Positions 54,782-64,000 of a DNA stretch of 64,000 bases are shown here, in pieces. The first letter of the stretch is position 1, and each line of letters begins with the position of its first letter. The position numbers were made by a program, and so were the translations under genes. This stretch comes from Alentia gelatinosa (lineage: Eukaryota; Annelida; Polychaeta; Phyllodocida; Polynoidae): positions 41,685,718 through 41,749,717 of the forward strand of contig OX465590.1 in NCBI GenBank assembly GCA_950022655.1. Direction: 5' to 3'. The notes under the pieces are model-generated. The model worked only from the letters and a program-made list of their open reading frames with translations, searched no databases and had not been told where the DNA came from.

Positions 54782-55340
54782 TGACAAACTAAGATGTACT
54801 CGCTATTACGACTACTATCTCAGTCCAATGTGTACTATCCCCAGGTGCGATAATATGGTGCCTTTGCAATATTTGTATATATGTTATTTGACTGCTGTAT
54901 GAACTAATACTAGAAATCGGGAACTTTTTCTGAAAGTACTAAGCACCTCACTTGTCAGACCCTAGTTAACATGAGAGGACCACCAAATGTTTTGGCACAG
55001 TGTCTTACCGGTAAGAAGTAACATGTATCTATCACATAGAATGTAAGTATGTTATTATTTCTATTTGATTGCTTAAGCCATGATTGTACGTCCATAATCG
55101 GCTATATGTGAAAAATGAGCTGGAGCCAGTGGAAGATAGGCGCAACTTGGCCAAGGAGAGTATAAGGCCTGAGGAGAGGTCGTACAAGGGATTCCTACTC
55201 TGTAACTTGTGGTACCACCTTGTTTTGAAATTATGATTGGAATAGGAGAATATGCAGAGACCTCTGTCCATTAATACTCTCTTTTTTCTTTATTTATAAC
55301 CATAAGTTTGGAATTCCCAGTCTTTTAAGAAGACAATAAT
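54782..55340. other. LINE F 3' UTR then duplicated gene flank
   Basis: Up to about 55140 unique, likely LINE F 3' UTR. 55145-55325 matches 21035-21235 upstream of gene copy 3. Confidence 0.6.
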
Positions 55341-55639
55341 GCCCCAGTCACACTGGCGTAAAAAATGTGTACGCACGTTTACATTCTTCTACGCATTTTG
55401 AAATCTACAAATACGCGAAAAAACGCGGAAAAACGCGGAAAAATGCAGAGATAGATAAAGGAAAGTCGGAATGCCACAAATACGTAAAGAAGCGTAAATA
55501 AACGTTGATGAACGTTGAGAAGCATACTAAAACGTTAAAGAAAAGCAAACAGGTAAGTTCCAAATCCGTAGCCAATATGCGGTCCCACCAATTCATATAC
55601 ATAGAAGAAATTCAAATTTTACGCCAGTGTGACTTGGGC
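55341..55639. mobile_element. 299-bp MITE upstream of gene copy 4
   Basis: GCCCCAGTCACACTGGCGTA at the left and its inverted repeat with one mismatch at the right (23-bp TIRs). Flanks ATAAT and ATAAC are a possible 5-bp duplication with one mismatch. Interior repeats AAACGCGGAA and AACGTTGA. Copy 3 lacks it at the same place (about 21233). Confidence 0.82.
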
Positions 55640-55847
55640 ATAACTGGGGCCAATAACGATTGTAAATGGGTAGAGGGCAGGTGCTTTAGGACATTCAGCA
55701 GGACATTTCATCTAAATGTAGCTTTGTTGAATCAATCCATGACTAAGTCAATATATTTTATAGTCAGATGAGTTCAACACCTGTACTTTATGGCATTTTT
55801 TCTTCAGGGATCCCATTTTGGTTGCCACCTTTGCCATGAAAAGCATG

Positions 55848-55855
55848 TATATAAA
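55848..55855 (+). promoter_or_regulatory. TATA box of gene copy 4
   Basis: TATATAAA, 75 bp before the ATG at 55930, aligned with those of copies 2 and 3. Confidence 0.7.
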
Positions 55856-55929
55856 TTGAAAGGATCAGGAGGATTTCTGTGTCAGACCAAACCAGAAGTC
55901 AAAGAAGAAGACTTATCAAGAAAGGAAAG

Positions 55930-56822
55930 ATGAAGGGGTGAGTATGAATCACATTTGGACTAGGGCATACCTACAATGTAACAGCTGACTATGCTACATT
56001 TTTTATATCTATGTTTAATTCCTCAGTGATAAGAATCATTAATGCATTCTGTTTTGGGCAATTTAGCATTCTCATCTAATTTAGACCATGCCCTTATAAT
56101 ATGCTTACTTGGTTGAAAACAGTAAACCTCCAAATATATGAAAAGGGATACATCAGTTGAATCCAGTAATATGTGATAACCGTATGTTCCTCTTTATCTT
56201 AGGGCATCAATGCTTGCTGTACTTGCTTTGGCAATCATTGCCTTTGGAGATTCGGCCAATGGCCATTGTCCAACTGCGAAACCTGTGTGTATGGCAGATG
56301 ATTCAAATTGTGCACTCCAGGCACATGGAGATGTTCCGTTCTGTTCGTAAGTACTTTGATCTGCCATAGGGAATGTATTTGATGAAAAATCATAATCAGA
56401 AATAACACAATTTTGAATTCCCTTCCAATGATACAGATTGTCCCTATTTCTATAGTGTTTGTTCTATAATAGCATGTAGTGTGCATGTTTTAGAATGACA
56501 ACTGACATGAAGACCCTGTTCAACCTTATAAAAGAAATTTCGAGAAGAATACTCTCCAGTGTACTGGAATTGAAACCTTAATACTTTTACTAAATGCATT
56601 GAAAATCTTGATCATATAAGTTACAAATGTCAAACTATTTGCAGGAACAACGTACCTAGCCACTGTCACTGCGTCAAGTTTAATCCTGATGGCCATATGC
56701 TCATCTGGGCAATGTATGAGTTTGAAGGTTGCACTCTTGATGCATCTTCCTCGTCATCATCATCGTCTTCTTCTTCCTCCAGCAGTAGTTCTGAGAATGT
56801 TGAGGTGAAGATTATATCCTAG
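55930..56822 (+). CDS. Small secreted Cys-rich protein with polyserine tail, copy 4
   Basis: Exons 55930-55937, 56203-56346 and 56645-56822 with GT-AG introns. 109 residues: signal peptide as in copy 3, seven cysteines in the same positions, then two extra residues (Thr-Leu) before the Ser tract, which has 16 serines, and ENVEVKIIS. Changes relative to copy 3 include CVKFNPDGHM in place of CEKFNPDGNL and WAMYEF in place of WAAYEF. Exon 3 is thus the most variable part while the tail end is fixed. The MITE at 55341-55639 lies about 200 bp before the TATA box. AATAAA at about 56990. Confidence 0.8.
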
Positions 56823-58179
56823 ATGCAGTTCTCTGACTCTTCCGTACAGACCTGAATGGCGATTTGCAACACTCCATGACCAATGATGTATTTGAACAGT
56901 TTGGTGGACCACAGACCTTACCTATGTACTGTTTCTGGTGCGACTAAGGAACGTTTAGCTGAAACATAATGAAGAATGCCTTTATATCCAAATAAAATTG
57001 CAAAAACAATTTGTCTCCCATTGCTACATTGAATTTCTGCAAATCTCAAAAAGCTTAGCCTATCCATATATTCAGATCACGTTGTTTCAATATAATGAAA
57101 AAGCAGTGTGCAATAAATCTCTGCCCACCAGGGAGCTGTTTCAGAAGTTGAAAAAACTCTCGTCGTTGCTCTCACTAACCAACAGTGAAAGTACCCGTTT
57201 CAATAGTTAGTGAGGTCTTGCTGTTACTGCCACTGTTACTGCCACTGTTCACATTTTATCCGATATTATAACATAATTAAGTAAAGAAAAACATGCTTCA
57301 AACTAGGTAAAGTATTCACCCCTGATCTCTATTCAGGGGTGAACAGTTATCCTATGTTATTAAGCGAGGAACTGTGCAGTTTGAGAACCAGCGAGGAAGA
57401 CTGAATACTGAAAAACTACCTCTAAATACACAATTATTAAGCAACAAACACCTATTTTGAAGGTTGGCAAAGACAAAGGGGTATATATTTATCGATTCAA
57501 TTTTGATTTCATACATGTCAGATGGCGGCCAGTGAGAAATGACGATCCAGTGGAGGGCTCTATGGCAGAGGAACCCGGCCCTATATAGGGCCGGGTTCAC
57601 TGGCTAGCTCCAAACAATCCTATACATGTTTTAACTATATATCGATTTTCATAATTCTCTAGTACTCAACTACATTATGAGAACTATTTTACTATTCAAA
57701 CCAAGAATTGCAGTAACTGCACCACTAAGCCCGTTCACACACATCTGATCCTACTGCAGCTCTCGACCCTAAAGTCTCACTTGCTGTGACTGAGATGTGG
57801 GGAAAAACACGAGGAATAATTTGGAATTATCGAATTATTCATTAGATATAGATTCACTTTATGTCTTGTTTGTTATGCTGGCATAGCGAACGGCAGGGGT
57901 ACCTCAACAGCGATGCCAATTCTGAAATGAGACTTTATACTTTCCACTGTTAGTGCTGCTGATATCTCTCGCTATTGTGGTGGCTATTCCCTTTTACTCC
58001 CCAAACTATTGAAACAGGTCCCAGAATTTAGATGGCATCTGGTATCAACGAATTTAGTTACAATGAGTTTTTACGACATCATATTGTGTACAACAGACTC
58101 CAATGTGAATGAACAAAGTGGTATTTTTATTCTTACACCTAGAAGATTTAGATAAAAAAATAGGCATGCAACTGTTGCA
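56823..58179. other. Gene copy 4 3' flank and non-coding DNA
   Basis: To about 57120 the duplicated 3' flank. A GGAGCTGTTTC-type end at 57126-57145 and a related end near 57998-58021 suggest old MITE remnants. No gene recognised. Confidence 0.5.
57571..57598. repeat. Perfect 28-bp palindrome
   Basis: GAACCCGGCCCTAT followed directly by its reverse complement, with no spacer. CCAGTG (57548-57553) and CACTGG (57597-57602) flank it at unequal distance. Confidence 0.8.
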
Positions 58180-59293
58180 CTAGGTTATATAGTACAGTGC
58201 AATCAACATACAAAATGTTGCTACCATTTCAGTAAATGTCAGCAAGCCAATAACATAGCAAAGGATAAGATGATAATGATGATGATGTAGATGAAAAGAA
58301 ATTCTGTTTCTACAAATACAGTACTTATTTTTATTTATTTTTAATTGGTACTGTAGAGAGGTACATGAAAAGGCATTTGCAAAGCAGATTTTCAGGCCAA
58401 TTTTTCTCGAAACAGAATTAAGTATTTTCAGTACAGTACTAGTTTCTCTCGTAGAGTAGATATATACAAGATGATAATGTTTTAATGGACAATGATAGAG
58501 ATGAGGGTCTCTAAACTCTGCGATCAAAGCCGTAATCCAGCGTGTTTGATTAGGACAAACCCAACAGGCTGATTCAATTATACTTATGTAATACTTTATC
58601 TTAAGATTCTTCTTGACACTAGTTAGGCTACCATCTTGGATTTCTCTTGGGAGCTCATTCCAGTTATTCATACTAGAGTAGATAGGACCTTTTCTAAAAA
58701 AATGATGTTTTGGGTCTTTTTAACTTAATAATTCGATTAAGTTGAGTATGCGTTATCGGTTCCTTAGGACCCTCAATATCAGCAGCAATTTCCCACATTA
58801 GTAGTGTTTTAAGGTAAGTTCTTCTGTTTACAAGTTTTTGCACTCTACATATTTTATGCAGATCTTCTGTGGACAACTCCCAAATTAAGGTTCTTGTGCA
58901 AATAAGAAATTCTCTATTTTGACTCACCTGCAGTTTTTTTCCAGAGTTGTTTACTCGCACCATTCATAATACTAGTCTCCTTACTAATGTATTTCTGAAT
59001 CTTAGCAAGCTTGAAGAGCTGATACTTAACCTTTTTTAAAGTTTCTGATATACACTCATTCCAACTTACGGTTTCGTCAACTCTCATTCCTAAATAAGAG
59101 TACAAAGTGGAGTAGGGTAGCTGATTACCATTCACAACCAATTTTACTCTATTCTGATCATCTTCTATCCCATTTAACTGACTTTTGGAACCAAATAGAC
59201 AAACCTTTGTCTTACTAACATTAATTTTCATTTGATTTCCCTGACACCATTTGTCTATTCGTAAAGATGAGAGTTCAGCCTATGTAAAGAGTT

Positions 59294-61291
59294 GTTTTTT
59301 TTTAAAGGTTTTTATTGACAGTAAGTTCCTACGTTCAATATATGATTTCCAACCTGACTGTCCAGGGCAAAGCAACACATAAAGACATCAGAATACACAT
59401 AGGCATGAAGAGGCATAATGAGACGTCTTCCACTGGGACAACGTCAAAATCAGTAGGACAGTTCAATGGAACTGAAGAAGAGACGATAGAAATTCCAGTC
59501 CATTCATTTAGGCGAGATTTTGACCTCCAAGGGGTCTCTCTATGAGTTCCATGTTTTAAGTTTATCCGTATAATCACAGACTATTTTAGCAAATTCTCTG
59601 GTCTGGCAAGTGAAAACATGTCTATTAATAACCAAAGTACAGTTAGGGATGCACGATACAGACAGCACCTCAATGATTATTTACAGAGTCTCTGATATAG
59701 AGTAGTACAGTTTTGTGTCAGATCCATACATACCAACAGTGTTTTAATAGATTGTTCATACACATCATACCGAAAGAAAAACTACCAATATACCAATAAG
59801 GCCTCTCTTTACCATATTATTATCTAATCAGATCACCGCATAGTTCACCTAGGTCCATCACTTTTACTTAGTTTTTTAAGGTTATTTTCGATGGCGCATT
59901 TTGTGTGGTATATGGGAGGCAGTCCCATAGACTGGATCCATAATAAAGTGGTGACTTTTTAAAGAAGTCTGTACAGGGGCTATGTATACTCAGTTGGACT
60001 TGTTTCCTACTTCTAGTTTGATGAACATTTTCTACCTTCTATTTACCACCAGGTTATCAGGGTGGGTACTCCACCAGTAAATGAGCAAAAGCAGGTGTTT
60101 CGCTCTACGGTACTTCAGGAGCTCCAAATTTGCTCGTTTTAGCATCGTTTTTGTTTCCACTCGATCAACTAGCCAGGCTATTTCTTTGTTGCACGGGCAT
60201 ACATGCTGTTACAAATTCACAGTATTCTAGTTTTGTTAATATCATCGTTTTAGTGATGGCAATTGGAGTGTCCCTATCTATGAAATAGCGAAGTTTACGT
60301 TTAATGTCTGATTAAAGTCCCGTTTTAGTTTGTCTAGATGGGCATTACAATTTAGGTGGCAATGAATGATTACCCCCAAATAATTAAATGCAGACACGGT
60401 CTCCAGAGGTGCATTGCCTATAAAGCAAGTTGGTAGGTTTGCTTAATGAATCTTATTGTTCAGTACACACCACATTATCTTACTTTTAGAGACATTTAGC
60501 TTTAGATGGTGGTCGTCGAACCAGGCTAATAGACTAGTTAGATCTTCTTGTAGCAAATCATTTACAATATCAGGGTCTTCACACTGCATGACAAGTACCA
60601 TATCATTGGCGTATAAGAGAAACCTTGCGTGCTTTAGAACACCTAAGCACCCATTAATATAAAGAATGAAAAGGATCGGGCCAAGGATAGAACCCTGGGG
60701 GACCCCTTTTCTAACAGGTTCAAAGGCAGAGATTTTCCCATTCATCCGTGTTGCTTGTTGCCTATGTGCGAAATAAGAAATAAATATTTGAATGATTAGC
60801 GCATTCCCTGTCGCCTTACCTAGGATATTAAGTAACATATCATGTTCGACACAGTCGAATGCCTTTTGTAGGTCTAGAAAAAGGCAGACAGAAAAGTCAC
60901 GCTTATCTCGGGCATCATAGAGTAGGGTAAGCAGATGGAAAACTGCCTGCCCAGTCGATCTGCCTGGCAAAAAACTGATGTTCTTAAAGGTAATTTCCCC
61001 CAAGAGGTTGAGGCACTAGTTGTCTATGAAGCTCATACTCGATCAACTTCGATAATAGCGGCATACCAGAGATCGGTCTCAGATCCACGGGCCGTTGGGG
61101 TTTTGGAATTTTCAGGATCGGGGTTATGACTCCTCTACATAATGAGGTAGAGAAAATTCCCAACGCTATCATCTTGTTGATAATCCAGACTAGGATTTCA
61201 GGTCTGATCCTAATAGTTGTTTTGATGAAGGCACTACTTATATTTGTCACTCCCGACGAATTGTTGGTCTTTATTTTTTGGATTACCTTGG
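59294..61291 (-). mobile_element. LINE H: 5'-truncated LINE inserted in the RT of LINE G
   Basis: RT segments KIKTNNSSGVTNISSAFIK, PVDLRPISGMPLLSKLIE, LFLDLQKAFDCVEH, KGVPQGSILGPILF and YANDMV (catalytic YADD changed to YAND). The 3' end has AATAAA and an A-run (T-run at 59295-59303 on +). The 7-bp direct repeat AAGAGTT at 59287-59293 and 61292-61298 is a likely target-site duplication. One frameshift near 61000. Confidence 0.8.
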
Positions 61292-62008
61292 AAGAGTTAA
61301 CATGAATATTGTCCGTAGTATATAATACAAGATCATCGGCATATGCTATATGAGAACAATTATATAAAGGGGAGATCATATCTTTTACATAACAGTTAAA
61401 AAGTAGGGGACCGAGTATACTACCTTGTGGAACACCATTCGAAATAGGAAGATAATTTGATAAACTAGCACCAACCCTCACTCCTTGCTGGTGACTGTTG
61501 AAATAATCTTTGATTCAATTTACAATGACATCATTAATACCCAATCTACTAAGTTTACTCACCAACAAGGCATGGTTAACTCTATCAAACGCTTTACTTA
61601 AGTCGACGAAGATTGACGGGGTTACCTTTCGATCATCCCTGTTATCATAAAGTTCCTGCACAAATTTAGTGATAGCGTCAACAGTCCCCCTTCCCTTGTA
61701 TAACCTTCTCTATTATCTTCTAGTTAAGGGGAGGAGTGAGATTGGCATCCAGTCATTACCTGATACAGACATTTCACTTTTTGATATGATATCCGCTTTT
61801 GCCCATGCTGTTGGAAAAATAGCCAAGTCTATCGAAGTTTGATAGAGGTGCCTGAGTTGGTCAATGATAACTATAAAAACATCCTTTAAAATCCTAATAT
61901 TTTTAACCCCATAAACATCAATTTCCTTAAACAATTAGCCAGAGAGACGACTAGTTTCTGAGTCTCTAGATCAGGATCCAAAAAAGTATGTTCCTCAGGA
62001 GTAGGTTT

Positions 62009-62645
62009 GTTTTTTTAATTATATTTTTAATTTCAACATTGTGTTCGATGAGGTTACATCGTTCTTCAGCACAACTTAATAACAAACAGCAACAGATCAA
62101 CACAATTGTGATGGGAAATGTACAATGTAACATTTAAGTTTCAACTTCTTAGTGACATCACTGACCTTTAGGTAATTGATTTTCGCAATTTCGAGTTTTA
62201 TACATGACGAGTACTAATGTGTTATTAGCCAGTGATTAATTTAGCTTCTAATTTGTACCTTTTTCTTAGCAACTATGTACAATCACCGTTTACACATCCA
62301 GTGTACATAGACCATTTATAATTACAATTATACACTAGCACTATTCTGGAGGGAGAAAATTATTACTACACCTCTTCTATGTACATCATTGTAGGCGAAT
62401 TTGTTCTTATTTTTTAAGGATCTCATTTTTAAATACCTTTTTAGACGTGGTAGTTTGTGCCTCCTTACATAGGTTGTTCCAGATACTCACACCTTGGTAT
62501 ACAAAACTCTTACGAAATTTTTCGGTTCTTGGTCTTTTCAAGGGTACATTATTTTTTTAACTACTTCTTGTATTATTTAATATTAATTCCGTATCTTTAT
62601 CTAGCAAGTTTGTCCTAATCATGGACTTATCATGGTTTATCTATG
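62009..62645 (-). mobile_element. LINE I: short 3' fragment of another LINE
   Basis: Encodes an RT C-terminal end (LKRPRTEKFRKSFVYQGVSI, then WNNLCKEAQTTTSKKVF) followed by a 3' UTR and an A-run (T-run near 62010-62018 on +). It separates the EN-RT linker of LINE G from its RT. Confidence 0.65.
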
Positions 62646-63269
62646 ACAGTCACGTTGCCATATGAAGGATCGCTGTTTATATTATAAAAATGGTTGATTA
62701 TAGTCAGGGGGATTTTCCCTATCAATATATCTACCAGAAACTCTATCAAATAACTTCGGTATAGTACTCTCCCTTTCTGGATACAAATATTTTATCGTCT
62801 GCCAATATTTCCTTGGACAGTTTAAATTTTCATCAAGTCTATCTGACCAATACTTCTTTTTCGCTTCCTTAATTTCCTTTGCAATCTTTCCATTTAACAG
62901 TCTCAGTTGCATACTGATATAACTGGTGCTGTAACATTTATAAAATTGTGTTAACTCCTTACGTTCAGCAAAAAGGTCATTAACAAAATCTGTTATCCAA
63001 TATTTTTCTTTCTTTTTAAACTTCATGTTTTTTACAGGACATTTATGATCTAAATATTTCTCTACAGCTGTAATTATAAAGGCCCACTGATAATTAGGAC
63101 CCCTACTTTTATAAAAGGGCGTGCACTCCATGTGGTTCAAACTATCATACAAATCAGCCTGGGGTGTCGGACAACACGCTTGCAGTTTTCTAACAACAAG
63201 AAGTACATTTTTCCATTTAGGAAAAAAGTAAACTGGGTATTTATGAGTGGTAGGAATACTTAACATATA

Positions 63270-64000
63270 CAGGGGTATTTGTTATTCTATTATGATTATT
63301 ATTTCTTCTATACATCTTATAACAGATGTGTTGTCCAACACTCCATTTTTTGGAAAAAAATATCATCATGGAATCACAATGTTTTAATATCAGAATGGAT
63401 AATCCATTTTATTGAAACTGTCAGGAATCTCAGTAGGGATTTTGGTCAACATCTCACAATAAAGGAAAATTAATGTCTCATTGTATTAGTGTAATTTTTT
63501 CGTTCCGTTTGCGCCTTATCGGTGCTACAGTTGGCAAAAATACTTATATCTATCTCATTAGTATTATCCTCTCAAAATTGGGGTCTCTGACAACATGCTT
63601 GGAAAATTTAAAGGTCCTGGGTAGTTTTGACCATTTTAATATTTTTTCAATCTTTTACCAATTCTCAAAACTATATTGTCTACGCTTCTCTTGACATATG
63701 CTTTAAACACGTTGATAAAAACAATTTGCTCAACATTGCGCCTCTTAAACTTTGAAAAAATGTGAAAATCATGAAAAACACAGTTTTTGTTGATTTTCGG
63801 AAGGAAATATTCCTCAGGCTATACAAAGCCCTGTGGAATAGAAGACCATCAAAAGATACACCAAAAATGCCACTTCTACATCGATGAGATACGTCTATAC
63901 AGCATCAGCCTTAAACAACCCTGGTTTTGGTAAGTTAGCAGGTTTTAAACATCCCACCCATCTGTGTAGGTGAGAGAAGCAAGATATAAAACTCTTATCA
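63270..64000. other. Non-coding, AT-rich right edge
   Basis: No gene or repeat recognised on either strand; may include the decayed 5' part of LINE G. Confidence 0.45.

Larger units (their letters stand above)
48855..55140 (+). mobile_element. LINE F: CR1-like element with NADAR and SGNH ORFs
   Basis: ORF1 48993-50390, hydrolase 50428-51078, EN-RT about 51774-54781 with a 200-N gap. It separates two blocks that are contiguous at 21000-21040, so its limits are roughly known (left about 48855, right about 55140). No poly(A) or exact target-site duplication seen. Confidence 0.82.
58180..63266 (-). mobile_element. LINE G: decayed CR1-like LINE, split by two other LINEs
   Basis: Parts in its own order: EN-RT linker 63266-62682 (CPVKNMKFKKKEKYWIT, RKYWQTIKYLYPE); fingers and palm about 61985-61299 (VDLSKAFDRVNH, GVPQGSILGPLLF, AYADDLVLYT); thumb and C-terminus about 59286-58570 (WCQGNQMKINVSKTKV, YSYLGMRVDETVSW, MNNWNELPREIQDG). 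Several stops and frameshifts. The YADD is intact as sequence. The interruptions are LINE H after YADD and LINE I between linker and RT. No NADAR or hydrolase is seen, though the 5' half is absent. Confidence 0.82.

Noticed and set aside
60984..61481. Apparent single protein with two RT halves
   Set aside because: Explained by LINE H inserted in LINE G with an AAGAGTT duplication, not a real fusion.

Overview
This is a repeat-rich stretch of animal genomic DNA, not bacterial or viral. The signs are GT-AG introns, TATA boxes and AATAAA signals around small secreted-protein genes, many non-LTR retrotransposons (LINEs) with poly(A) tails, and many inverted-repeat DNA elements. The mix of Tx1/L1-like and CR1-like LINEs suits a marine invertebrate such as a lophotrochozoan or cephalochordate. 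I cannot fix the species from sequence alone.

Host genes: four tandem copies, all on the + strand (about 1786-2804, 6428-7364, 21592-22512 and 55930-56822), of a three-exon gene for a small secreted seven-cysteine protein with a polyserine tail. Copy 1 is dead; copies 2-4 look intact. The copies sit in a segmental duplication whose non-coding parts recur around 481-900, 4290-5160 and 18200-18560. Later insertions have pushed them apart.

Mobile DNA fills most of the rest. Region by region: LINE A (+, about 8250-16425); a pogo-like MITE (16846-17752); a cluster of short inverted-repeat elements (18600-21020); a 918-bp TIR element (22699-23616); LINE B/D (+, about 25860-47810), which is split by full-length LINE C (-, 29500-38869, with a 15-bp target-site duplication) and by 5'-truncated LINE E (+, 42738-47726); LINE F (+, about 48855-55140, with a 200-N assembly gap); and a nest of three decayed minus-strand LINEs (58180-63266).

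The main discovery candidate: LINEs A, B/D, C, E and F all carry the same unusual cassette. ORF1 (coiled coil plus RRM-like domain) ends in a NADAR/YbiA-like domain. It is followed within 6-91 bp (where both ORF boundaries survive) by a separate ORF for an SGNH/GDSL-type hydrolase, then a spacer, then the endonuclease-reverse transcriptase. The cassette is joined to two clearly different EN-RT lineages: Tx1/L1-like in B/D and C, CR1-like in A, E and F. NADAR enzymes act in NAD/ADP-ribose chemistry and some remove ADP-ribose from guanine in DNA. These LINEs may therefore carry an ADP-ribose-processing module used during integration or against host defence. The domain calls rest on motifs; the function is inference.
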